64,000 nucleotides of DNA from contig AP017424.1 in the NCBI GenBank assembly GCA_002355495.1, positions 2,108,001-2,172,000 of the forward strand, given 5' to 3'. This DNA comes from Streptomyces laurentii. Its GTDB lineage: Bacteria; Actinomycetota; Actinomycetes; Streptomycetales; Streptomycetaceae. Below, piece after piece: positions 34,093 to 42,424 of this stretch. The notes below the pieces were generated by a model that was not told the origin of the DNA, searched no databases, and saw only the letters and a program-made list of their open reading frames with translations. Both the position numbers and the translations under genes were made by a program. Position 1 is the stretch's first letter, and each line of letters starts with the position of its first letter.

Positions 34093-35352
34093 ATGACCGA
34101 CAGGCCGATCGACTACGCGGGCGTCTTCCGGGCGCTGCCCGGCATGGTCGCCGTGCTCACCCCGGACCTGGTGTTCGTCGACGCCAACGAGGAATTCCTG
34201 CGGATGTCCGGCCGCGACCGCGAGCGGACCATCGGCCGGAGTCTGTACGACACCTTCCCCGTCAGCCCGAACGATCCCCAGCAGAACGGTGTACGGACCC
34301 TCGCCGCCTCGCTCCGCCGGGTCCTGGAGACCGGCGAGCGGGACACCATGGCCCCACAGCGCTACGACGTCGAGTCGGCCGAGCGGTCCGGCGAGTGGGA
34401 GGAGCACTACTGGAGCCCTGTCAACGCCCCGGTGTTCGGCCCCGACGGCACCGTCGAGCTCCTCGTGCTGCGCGCGGAGGAGATCACCGAGCTGATCCGG
34501 GCCCGCGGCGGGCCGGTCCGCGGCCGCACCCGCGTCCTGGAGGCCGAGCTGTACGCCAGGGCGCGCGAGCTCCAGCAGGTCAACGAGCAGCTGCGCGCGG
34601 CGCACGCCCGCGAGCGGGAGGTGGCGCTGGCCCTCCAGGAGGCGATGCTGCCGGCCCCCGGGCCGATCGGGCCGCACCGCTCGGCGGTGCGCTACCGGCC
34701 GGCGATCGGCGCGCTGAACGTGTGCGGCGACTGGTACGACCTGGTCACCCTGGACGGCGACGGATACGGCGGGGTGACCGGCGCGGCCGCCGACCGGATC
34801 GGGGTCGCGGTCGGCGACGTCGTCGGGCACGGGCTCGCGGCGGCCGGGGTGATGGGCCAGCTGCGCAGCGCCCTCAGCGCCGCCTCCCGGGTGGCGGACG
34901 GCCCCGCGCAGGCCCTCGACGTGCTCGATCTGTACGCCCGGTCCGTCGAGGGCGCCGAGAACTCCACCGCCGTCGAGACCTGGATCGACTTCGGGCGCGG
35001 GGTCATCACGTACAGCAGCGCCGGGCATCCGCCGCCGGTCCTGGTGCACACGGACGGGACGGTGGAGTTCCTGGACCGGGCCACCGACCCGCCGCTCGGC
35101 ACGTATCTGGCGCACGGCACCCGGCCGCAGGCGGAGGCCGCGTTCACGCCGGGCGGGACCCTGGTGCTCTACACGGACGGGCTGATCGAGCGGCGCCACG
35201 AGGACATCGACGCGGGCCTCGACCGGCTCGCCGAGGCCGTCCGCCGGAACCACACCTCCCCGCCCGAGACGCTGGCGGACGCGCTGCTGCTCGACATGCT
35301 GCCGGTGGGCGGGGCGACCGACGACACCGCGCTGATCGTCCTCGGCCTGTAG
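34093..35352 (+). CDS. PAS-domain SpoIIE-type serine phosphatase
   Basis: A 419-residue cytoplasmic protein. A PAS domain (residues about 8-125; LTPDLVFVDANEEFLRMSGR) is followed by a coiled linker (LEAELYARARELQQVNEQLR) and a PP2C/SpoIIE domain. Metal-binding Asp residues are in CGDWYDL, AVGDVVGHG and VLYTDGLIERRHED with ATDDTALIV. Such proteins dephosphorylate anti-sigma-factor antagonists; no anti-sigma partner is encoded nearby. The stop is 23 bp from a convergent gene. Confidence 0.9.
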   Translation: MTDRPIDYAGVFRALPGMVAVLTPDLVFVDANEEFLRMSGRDRERTIGRSLYDTFPVSPNDPQQNGVRTLAASLRRVLETGERDTMAPQRYDVESAERSGEWEEHYWSPVNAPVFGPDGTVELLVLRAEEITELIRARGGPVRGRTRVLEAELYARARELQQVNEQLRAAHAREREVALALQEAMLPAPGPIGPHRSAVRYRPAIGALNVCGDWYDLVTLDGDGYGGVTGAAADRIGVAVGDVVGHGLAAAGVMGQLRSALSAASRVADGPAQALDVLDLYARSVEGAENSTAVETWIDFGRGVITYSSAGHPPPVLVHTDGTVEFLDRATDPPLGTYLAHGTRPQAEAAFTPGGTLVLYTDGLIERRHEDIDAGLDRLAEAVRRNHTSPPETLADALLLDMLPVGGATDDTALIVLGL

Positions 35353-35375
35353 GGACGGGACGGAGCGGAGCGGGA

Positions 35376-36281
35376 TCAGGAGGAGTACGGGCCGGGCTGC
35401 CGGTACGGCTGCTGTTGCTGGTACGGGTTCGCCTGCTGGTACGGGTTGGGCTGCGGCTGTACGGGGTGGCCTCCGGCACCCGTGCCGGGCCGGGACTCAC
35501 CCGAGCCCCCGTTCCCGTCCTCGTCCTCGTCCTCGTCCGCCGAGGTCTCGCCGACGAGGTCCCGGGCCATCAGCGTCGCCCCCGCCACCGCGCCCGGCAT
35601 CAGCAGGACGGCGATGAAGGGGACGAGGAAGAACAGCGTGAGGGGGACGCCGAAACCGAGGGCGAGCGTCCGGCGGCCGCGCAGCAGGCCGAGGCGTTCC
35701 TTGAAGTCGACGTCCCGGCGCTGGAGCGCCACCGCCGTCAGCTCCTCGGTGAGGAAGAAGCCGGAGACGCAGAAGCCGAGCGCGGGCACCACGGTCTGCC
35801 CGACGACCGGGATGAATCCGGCGGCGAAGAGCAGGACGCCGTAGAGCGCGACACGGACGAGGACGCGCAGGCTGTCCCGGGCCGAGACCCACAGCTCCTG
35901 CCACAGCGGCCGGCCGGACTCGGGCGCCTCGCCGCCCTCGGCGCGGTCGACCGCCTCGGACAGCGACTCGTAGAAGGGCTGCCCGATCAGCAGCGTCACG
36001 GCGGTGAAGGTGATCACGGCGAGGAACAGGCCGAGTCCGAACACCAGGAAGGTGAGCGTGCCGCGCAGCAGCCCCTGCCAGGGCGAGCCCCAGTCGTCGG
36101 CGAACGGGGTGGCCCAGGCCGTCAGATCGTCCGCGCCGTAGAAGAGGCCCACGAACGCGCCCGCGTACAGGACGAAGGTGACGAGCCCGGGCAGCAGCCC
36201 GAAGCCGAACCACCGTCCGTGGCCGAAGACCCATTTCTGGCCCTGAAGGAGATAACCGAAACCCGCCCCGATGTCACGCAT
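35376..36281 (-). CDS. EI24-domain membrane protein
   Basis: A 301-residue membrane protein. Four to six hydrophobic helices and the segment IGQPFYESLSEAVD are typical of the EI24/CysZ-like family, whose bacterial members include a sulfate permease. The C-terminus is a cytosolic acidic then Gln/Pro-rich tail with repeated PYQQ units (QANPYQQQQPYRQPGPY). The ATG at 36281 is exactly 7 nt after TAGGGT. In S. coelicolor an EI24 gene sits beside mbl, and the arrangement is conserved here, suggesting an envelope role. Confidence 0.8.
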   Translation of the reverse strand: MRDIGAGFGYLLQGQKWVFGHGRWFGFGLLPGLVTFVLYAGAFVGLFYGADDLTAWATPFADDWGSPWQGLLRGTLTFLVFGLGLFLAVITFTAVTLLIGQPFYESLSEAVDRAEGGEAPESGRPLWQELWVSARDSLRVLVRVALYGVLLFAAGFIPVVGQTVVPALGFCVSGFFLTEELTAVALQRRDVDFKERLGLLRGRRTLALGFGVPLTLFFLVPFIAVLLMPGAVAGATLMARDLVGETSADEDEDEDGNGGSGESRPGTGAGGHPVQPQPNPYQQANPYQQQQPYRQPGPYSS

Positions 36282-36288
36282 GCCGCTC

Positions 36289-36294
36289 ACCCTA
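36289..36294 (-). promoter_or_regulatory. -10 box of the EI24 gene
   Basis: TAGGGT on the minus strand (36294-36289) ends 7 nt before the ATG at 36281, another leaderless-type start. Confidence 0.6.
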
Positions 36295-36364
36295 GGGGGT
36301 CTCGCGGGTGCTGCCGGGCGGAGGGGACCTGTGGAAAGAGGAGGTCCGGGGGAACGCGAAGAGA

Positions 36365-36394
36365 GGCCGCACCCTGGTCGGTCAGAGTGCGGCC
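36365..36394. terminator. Hairpin in the EI24-mbl intergenic region
   Basis: GGCCGCAC (36365-36372) and GTGCGGCC (36387-36394) are perfect arms around a 14-nt loop. This 354-bp region (36282-36635) between divergent genes holds the EI24 promoter and this hairpin; I see no gene. A small RNA or an mbl leader structure is possible but unsupported. Confidence 0.4.
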
Positions 36395-36635
36395 CTCCCC
36401 CAGTGTGCGGGCTACCGGCCCAGATAGCGAACTCGGCCCCCTCCTCACCGTCGGTCACGGCCTCCCGAACCTCTGCCCTGAGCCTGACGAAACGTCAGCG
36501 GCAACGCACCCCCGGGCGGCCCAGCCCGGCGCGCGCGGGGCCCGGGGCGGCAGGACGATGCCAGGAGAGGGCGCGCCTCGCAGGCCCGCAATCCCCGCCC
36601 CGTACCCACCCTCACCCACCCTCCGGAGGACCGCC

Positions 36636-37817
36636 GTGACCGTCAGCCTCGAGCAACTGCGCCGCTGCCATGTCGCGGTCGATCTGGGCGCCGCCCGGAC
36701 CCGGGTCTTCGTGAAGGGCGCCGGGCTCGTCGTCGACGAACCGTCGGTGGCCGCCGTGAACACCCGCTCCGGCGCGCTGATCGCGGTCGGCGCGCTGGCC
36801 GAGAAGATGACCGGCCGCACCCCGGACTACATCCGGGTGGTCCGTCCGGTCTCCGGCGGCACGGTCGTCGACATCGAGATGGCCCAGCGGATGCTCCGGC
36901 ACCTCCTCGGCGACAAGCTGCGCCGCCAGCTGCGCCGCAAGCCCCGGCTGCGGGCGGCCGCGTGCACCCCGCACGACAGCGACCCGCTCGCCCAGCGCGC
37001 GGCCGTGGAGACCCTGGTCGGCCTGGGCGCCCGCCGGGTGGAACTGGTCGACACGCTGATCGCGGCGGCCGTGGGCTGCGGCCTCCCGGTCGAGCAGCCG
37101 ACGGCGACCATGATCCTGGTGTGCGGGGCGGCCACCACGCAGGTCGCGGTGCTCTCGCTGGGTTCGATCGTGACCGCCGAGCGGATGCCGGTCGGCGGCG
37201 ACGCCATCGACCACGCCGTCATCCAGCACCTGCGCCACCAGCACGAGCTGATGCTGCCGAGCCAGTCGGTCCGCCCGCTGCAGGTGGCCCTGCACGGCAA
37301 CGGCCTGACCGTCCAGGGCCCGACGTACACCGAGATCCACGGCCGGGACGTGGCGACCGGCCTGGCCCGTTCGGTGACCATCGACACCGCCGCCGTACGC
37401 CAGGCCATCCAGACCCCGCTCACGGCCGTCCTCGACGGCATCGGCAAGGTGCTGCGCGACTGCCCGCCCGATCTGGTCGCCGACCTCGCCGACCGGGGCA
37501 TCATGATGGTCGGCGGCAGCGCCCTGCTGCCGGGCCTCGACCAGATGCTGCGCGAGGCGACCGGGATGCCCGTGCAGATCGCGGAGCGGCCCGACGTGTG
37601 CGCCGTGCTCGGGCTCGGCGCGATGCTGGAGGGGCGGGTCCAGCCGCTGGCCCTCGGCCCGATCTCGGTGGACGGCCGCATCTCCGTGGACGGCCCGGTG
37701 GACGACCGTCCGCTGAGCGAGCGTCCGCTGAGCGCCCGGTCCGCGGCGGACGACCTGGCGGCCGACCTCGCGGGCGACGACCCGCCGGCGGGCGAGCGGC
37801 CCACCGCGGCGGAGTGA
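36636..37817 (+). CDS. mbl: MreB-like actin homologue Mbl
   Basis: A 393-residue actin-fold protein. The phosphate-1 loop is VAVDLGAARTRVFVKGAG and the adenosine motif is IMMVGGSALLPGLDQML. RMPVGGDAIDHAVIQHL is typical of MreB proteins. The fold runs to about residue 345, then a 45-residue acidic, repeat-bearing tail (DDRPLSERPLSARSAADDLA) follows. GGAGG precedes GTG 36636. In S. coelicolor Mbl supports spore-wall synthesis together with MreB; mre/rod genes are absent here, as expected for mbl. The tail is longer than in other MreB proteins. Confidence 0.82.
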   Translation: MTVSLEQLRRCHVAVDLGAARTRVFVKGAGLVVDEPSVAAVNTRSGALIAVGALAEKMTGRTPDYIRVVRPVSGGTVVDIEMAQRMLRHLLGDKLRRQLRRKPRLRAAACTPHDSDPLAQRAAVETLVGLGARRVELVDTLIAAAVGCGLPVEQPTATMILVCGAATTQVAVLSLGSIVTAERMPVGGDAIDHAVIQHLRHQHELMLPSQSVRPLQVALHGNGLTVQGPTYTEIHGRDVATGLARSVTIDTAAVRQAIQTPLTAVLDGIGKVLRDCPPDLVADLADRGIMMVGGSALLPGLDQMLREATGMPVQIAERPDVCAVLGLGAMLEGRVQPLALGPISVDGRISVDGPVDDRPLSERPLSARSAADDLAADLAGDDPPAGERPTAAE

Positions 37818-37873
37818 TCCGCCTGACGCGCGTCCCCTGCCCAGCTGTCCGTATTTTGTACGACAATGACACC

Positions 37874-39541
37874 ATGTCGATCACGGACGAGGGCGAGGAA
37901 GCGGGCGACGGCGGCGGCTCCGCCGGAGACACCGAGGCCGGTACCGACACCGACACCGACACCGAGGCCGGTACCGACACCGGTACCGGCGGCGACACCC
38001 GTACCGGCGCCGAGGTCCCCCGACTGCCGATGCCGCTCGAAGCCGTCCTCGGCGTCGGCGGCGACCTCGGACCGCCCGCCACCCTCCAGTACCTCGTGGA
38101 CACCGCGGCCAGGCTGACCGGCGCCCGCTACGGGGCCCTGGGCGTCCTCGGGGACGGGGACGGGGACGCGGACGCGCGCGAACACCGGGGCATCACCGGC
38201 CTGTTCACCTGTGGTCTCACCGAGGAGCAGCGCCGGCGCGCCGGCCGGCTCCCCGCCGGCCGCACCGGGCTGCTCGGCGTGCTTCTCGGCGCCCCGGGCC
38301 CGATCCTCGATATTCCCGTCCGCGTTCCCGTCCGCGGCGGCACCGAGGTGGTCGGCACCCTGTGCCTCGCCGGCAAGCGCACCGGCCCGTTCACCGGGCA
38401 GGACCGGGCCCTGCTGCGGGTCCTCGCCGCCCAGGCCGGCACCGCCGTCGCGCACGCCCGCCGCCACGAGACCGCCCGGCGGCGCGAGCGCTGGATCGAG
38501 GGCACCGCGGCCGTGACGAACGCGCTGCTCTCCGGCCGGCCCGCCGGGGACGCCCTGGGCGCCGTCGCCGAACAGGCCCGGCTGCTCGCCGACGCCTCCG
38601 CCGGCGTGGTGCTCCAGCCCACCGCGGCGGGCGGCATGGAGATCGTCGCCGCCTCCACCGCCGGCGACCCCGCCGACCTGGTCGGTGTCACGATCGCGCC
38701 CGGCTCCCCCGTACTCGTCCAACTCCTCGGCGGTGAGCCGGTGTTCATCGAGGACTCGGCCACCGATCCGCGGATGACGACCGTCGTACGGAGCCGGTTC
38801 GGGCCGTCGATGATGCTGCCGCTGCGCAGCGGCGGGCGGCTCATCGGCACCCTCGCGCTGCCTCGGCGGCGCGGCGGCCTCCCGTACACCGCGGTGGACC
38901 GGCTGCTCGCCACGCAGTTCGCCTCGCAGGCCGCGCTCGCCCTGGTGCTCGCCGACGCGGCCGCCGACCGCGAACGGCTCGCCGTCTACGAGGACCGCGA
39001 CCGGATCGCCCGCGATCTGCACGACCTGGTCGTCCAGCGGCTGTTCGCCACCGAGATGATGCTGGAGTCCACCCGGCGGCGGTCGGCCCCGGCCTCCGGC
39101 GAGCACGCGTTGATCGGGCGGGCCGTCGACGAGCTGGACTCGACGATCCAGGAGGTCCGCACCACGATCTTCGCGCTCCAGCAGCCGCCGGCGGATGTCC
39201 CGGCCTCGTTCCGCGGCCGGGTGCTGCGCGAGACGGGCGGCGCGGCGGCGCTGCTCGGTTTCCAGCCGTCCGTGCACTTCTCCGGCGCCGTCGACACCCT
39301 CACCGACACCATGGATGACACCACCGGCACCGCCACCGCCGCCACCCACGCCGCTGCGCGCACCGCCACCGCCGCCGACCGGCTGCTCGCCACGCTCCGG
39401 GGCGCGCTCGCCGCGGCGCACCGGCGGCCGGGCGTCGGGGCGGTGTCGGTCGAGGTGAGCGCGGGCCCGGACGGCCTGCGGCTGCGGGTGGCGGACGACG
39501 GGGCGCCGCCGGCCGTGGTGACGTGGCCGCCGGAGGCGTGA
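37874..39541 (+). CDS. DevS-like GAF sensor kinase with degenerate ATPase domain
   Basis: A 555-residue protein. A Thr/Asp/Gly repeat leader (TEAGTDTDTDTEAGTDTG) precedes two GAF domains (about residues 70-200 and 215-360) and a HisKA_3 segment, RDRIARDLHDLVVQRLFATE, with His383. The ATPase part is eroded: the N-box reads LRGALAAAHRRPG with no Asn, and the protein ends shortly after LRVADDGAPPAV without the G1/G2 Gly boxes. It may be a phospho-acceptor or sensor lacking its own kinase activity. No response regulator is adjacent. Start ATG 37874 lies 6 nt after GACAAT. Confidence 0.78.
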   Translation: MSITDEGEEAGDGGGSAGDTEAGTDTDTDTEAGTDTGTGGDTRTGAEVPRLPMPLEAVLGVGGDLGPPATLQYLVDTAARLTGARYGALGVLGDGDGDADAREHRGITGLFTCGLTEEQRRRAGRLPAGRTGLLGVLLGAPGPILDIPVRVPVRGGTEVVGTLCLAGKRTGPFTGQDRALLRVLAAQAGTAVAHARRHETARRRERWIEGTAAVTNALLSGRPAGDALGAVAEQARLLADASAGVVLQPTAAGGMEIVAASTAGDPADLVGVTIAPGSPVLVQLLGGEPVFIEDSATDPRMTTVVRSRFGPSMMLPLRSGGRLIGTLALPRRRGGLPYTAVDRLLATQFASQAALALVLADAAADRERLAVYEDRDRIARDLHDLVVQRLFATEMMLESTRRRSAPASGEHALIGRAVDELDSTIQEVRTTIFALQQPPADVPASFRGRVLRETGGAAALLGFQPSVHFSGAVDTLTDTMDDTTGTATAATHAAARTATAADRLLATLRGALAAAHRRPGVGAVSVEVSAGPDGLRLRVADDGAPPAVVTWPPEA

Positions 39542-39633
39542 CGGGACGCCCGCGTTTCCTCCGTGCATACGGACAGGCCCCGTACGGAGCAGTCCCGCGC
39601 GCCGCGGCCGGACGTCCCGCCTTGACTGGTGAC

Positions 39634-40854
39634 GTGGACACCGCAGCGAAGTCCGGCGCCGCGCCGCACATCCCGGCGGCCGCCTACCGCAACCTCGCCA
39701 TGGCCACGGTCGGCTTCGGGCTCACCTTCTGGGCCTGGTCACTGATCGCCCCGCTCGGACCCCACTTCGGCGAGACGCTGTCGCTCAGCTCCTTCCAGCA
39801 GTCGCTGCTCGTCGCGATCCCGGTCCTGGTCGGCTCGCTCGGCCGGATCCCGGTCGGGGCGCTCACCGACCGGTACGGCGCGAAGCTGATGTTCCCGCTG
39901 GTGTCGGCGCTGACGATCGTGCCCGTACTGCTGCTGATCGTGGTCAAGGACAGCTACGGCCTGATGCTGGTCGTGGCGTTCCTGCTGGGCCTCGGCGGCA
40001 CCACGTTCGCCATCGGCATCCCGCTCGTCAACTCCTGGTTCCCGCCCGCGAAACGCGGTCTCGCGCTCGGCGTCTTCGGCATGGGCATGGGCGGCGTGGC
40101 GCTGTCCGGGTACTTCACGCCGCGGATGGCCGAGCACCACGAGAACCTGCCGTTCATCGTGGTGGCCTGCGCGCTCGCCGCGTACGCGCTGCTCGCCGTC
40201 CTGCTCGTCAGCGACCGCCCCGACCGGCCGGTCCCGGCCGCGTCCCTGGGCACACGGCTCGGGCGGGCCGGGCGGCTGCGGGTGACCTGGGAGCTGTCGG
40301 CGCTGTACGCGATCGGGTTCGGCGGCATCGTCGCGTTCGGTGTGTACCTGCCGACGTATCTGAAGACCTGGTACGACCTGGACCAGACCGACGCGGGCAC
40401 CAAGGCCGCCGGGTTCGCCCTGGTCACGGTGATCTTCCGGCCGCTGGGCGGCTGGTTCTCGGACCGGGTCCACCCGGCGGTGGTGACGGCCGTCGCGCTC
40501 GGCACGGTCGCCCTCCTCGCCATCGTCCAGGCCTTCGACCCGCCGCTGAACCCGGGCGGCACGATCGCCCTGCTCATCATGGCCGCCGGCCTCGGCACCA
40601 CCAGCGGCTCGGTCTTCGCGCTGGTCTCCCAGGTCACCCCACAGGCCCAGGTCGGCAGCGTGACCGGCATCGTCGGCGCGATGGGCGGCCTCGGCGGCTT
40701 CGTGCCCCCGCTGGTGATGGGCGCGATCTACAGCGCGAAGGGCTCGTACTCGATCGGCTTCATGCTCCTGTCCGACCTGACGCTCGCCGGCTGTGTGTAC
40801 GCGTACGGGCGGATGCGCACGCTGCGGCCGGAGGGTGAACCGGCCGGCTCCTGA
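39634..40854 (+). CDS. NarK-type nitrate/nitrite MFS transporter
   Basis: A 406-residue MFS protein. The start FGLTFWAWSLIAPLGPHFGE and the motifs GSLGRIPVGALTDRYGAKLM and GLGGTTFAIGIPLVNSWFPP are characteristic of the nitrate/nitrite porter (NNP) family, including the nitrate signature in helices 5 and 11 (LGTTSGSVFALVSQVTPQAQ). It imports nitrate or exports nitrite. GTG 39634 is my best start, but ribosome-binding evidence is weak; an ATG at 39700 would trim the leader. Confidence 0.83.
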   Translation: MDTAAKSGAAPHIPAAAYRNLAMATVGFGLTFWAWSLIAPLGPHFGETLSLSSFQQSLLVAIPVLVGSLGRIPVGALTDRYGAKLMFPLVSALTIVPVLLLIVVKDSYGLMLVVAFLLGLGGTTFAIGIPLVNSWFPPAKRGLALGVFGMGMGGVALSGYFTPRMAEHHENLPFIVVACALAAYALLAVLLVSDRPDRPVPAASLGTRLGRAGRLRVTWELSALYAIGFGGIVAFGVYLPTYLKTWYDLDQTDAGTKAAGFALVTVIFRPLGGWFSDRVHPAVVTAVALGTVALLAIVQAFDPPLNPGGTIALLIMAAGLGTTSGSVFALVSQVTPQAQVGSVTGIVGAMGGLGGFVPPLVMGAIYSAKGSYSIGFMLLSDLTLAGCVYAYGRMRTLRPEGEPAGS

Positions 40855-40918
40855 GGGTTGCCCCGGGGTCCCCGGAGGGGGTCTGCCGTGGGCCTCGCCG
40901 ACCAGGCAGAATGCGGCC

Positions 40919-42424
40919 ATGAGCGCCCTCTTCCCGGCCCTGGCGGCCGCGGCCGACCGGCCCGCCCTGCGTTTCGGCGCGGGCCCGACGACGACGTACG
41001 CGGAACTGGCCCGGGCGGCCGGCGCCCTGACGGCCCGGCTGGCGGGCACCGGACGGGTCGCCGTCTGGGCCACGCCGACCACGGAGACGGCGGTCGCGGT
41101 GGTGGCCGCGCTGCTCGCCGGGGTGCCGGTGGTGCCGCTCAACCCGCGCACCGGCGCGCGGGAGCTGGCCCACATCGTCGGCGACAGCGCGCCGGGCGCG
41201 GTGCTCGCGGGGCCGGGGGACGCGCTGCCGGACGGGCTCGCGGAGGTGCCGCGCATCGATGTCGAGTCATCCGTGGCGGAGACGGACGGGCCGCGGGTCG
41301 AGGAGCCGACGGAGCCTTCGGACCCCGAGGCCCCCGCCCTGATCGTCTACACCTCCGGCACCACCGGCCCGCCCAAGGGCGTCGTCCTCTCCCGCCGGGC
41401 CGTCGCCGCCTCCCTCGACGCGCTCGCCGAGGCGTGGGCGTGGACCGGCGACGACGTCCTGGTGCACGGGCTGCCGCTGTTCCATGTGCACGGTCTGGTC
41501 CTCGGCGTCATCGGCCCGCTGCGGCGCGGCGGCGAGCTGCGGCATCTGGGCGGCTTCTCCGTCGAGGGCGTCGCGAAGGAGCTGGGCGACGGCGGCGGGA
41601 CGATGCTGTTCGGCGTGCCGACCATGTACCACCGGATCGCCGAGGCCCTCCCCCACGACCCGGCGCTGGTCCGGGCGCTGGCCGGGGCGCGGCTGCTGGT
41701 GTCCGGCTCGGCCGCGCTGCCCGTACCCGACCACGAGCGGATCACGGCGGCGACGGGGCGGACGGTGATCGAGCGGTACGGCATGAGCGAGACCCTCATG
41801 AACACCTCCGTCCCCGTCGGCTCGGGCCCGCGCCCCGGGTCCGTCGGGCTGCCGCTGCGCGGCGTGGAACTGCGACTGGTGTACGAAGACGACGAGGACG
41901 GCGGCGGGGTCGTGGACGCGCGCGACGGGGAGACGATCGGCGAGGTGCAGGTCCGGGGGCCGAACCTGTTCAGCGCGTATCTGAACCGGCCGGAGGCGAC
42001 GGCGGCGGCGTTCACCGGCGACGGCTGGTTCCGCACCGGGGACATGGCGGTACGGGAGGCCGACGGGTTCGTGCGCCTGGTGGGCCGCCGGGCCACCGAC
42101 CTCATCAAGAGCGGCGGCTACAAGATCGGCGCGGGCGAGATCGAGAACGCGCTGCTCGACCACCCGGAGGTCCGCGAGGCCGCCGTGACCGGCGCGCCGG
42201 ACCCGGACCTGGGCGAGCGGATCGTGGCGTGGGTGGTGCCGGCCGACCCCGACCGGCCGCCGGCCCCGGACGCGCTCGCCGCGCACGTCGCCGGGCTGCT
42301 CGCCCCGCACAAGCGACCGCGCGAGGTCCGCTTCCTGGCGGCGCTGCCGCGCAACGACATGGGCAAGATCCTGAAGAAGGCCCTCGCTGAGAACGCCGAG
42401 GACTCGGAGGCACGTCGTGGCTGA
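40919..42424 (+). CDS. matB: Malonyl-CoA ligase, MatB
   Basis: A 501-residue acyl-adenylating enzyme. The AMP-binding loop LIVYTSGTTGPPKGVV (141-156), RYGMSETLMNTSVP, and the catalytic Lys in RNDMGKILKKA are present. It matches the S. coelicolor MatB type, which makes malonyl- and methylmalonyl-CoA from the diacids, providing extender units for fatty acids and polyketides. ATG 40919 is 6 nt after CAGAAT. The stop overlaps the next start by 8 nt, so the two are coupled. Confidence 0.88.
   Translation: MSALFPALAAAADRPALRFGAGPTTTYAELARAAGALTARLAGTGRVAVWATPTTETAVAVVAALLAGVPVVPLNPRTGARELAHIVGDSAPGAVLAGPGDALPDGLAEVPRIDVESSVAETDGPRVEEPTEPSDPEAPALIVYTSGTTGPPKGVVLSRRAVAASLDALAEAWAWTGDDVLVHGLPLFHVHGLVLGVIGPLRRGGELRHLGGFSVEGVAKELGDGGGTMLFGVPTMYHRIAEALPHDPALVRALAGARLLVSGSAALPVPDHERITAATGRTVIERYGMSETLMNTSVPVGSGPRPGSVGLPLRGVELRLVYEDDEDGGGVVDARDGETIGEVQVRGPNLFSAYLNRPEATAAAFTGDGWFRTGDMAVREADGFVRLVGRRATDLIKSGGYKIGAGEIENALLDHPEVREAAVTGAPDPDLGERIVAWVVPADPDRPPAPDALAAHVAGLLAPHKRPREVRFLAALPRNDMGKILKKALAENAEDSEARRG

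Noticed and set aside
37920..38000. Tandem repeat as a mobile or regulatory element
   Set aside because: The Thr/Asp/Gly repeat is inside the coding frame of the GAF kinase leader and is best explained as low-complexity protein sequence.
36827..39568. Open frame of 913 codons on the minus strand
   Set aside because: It is antisense to mbl and the GAF kinase and contains no recognisable domain.
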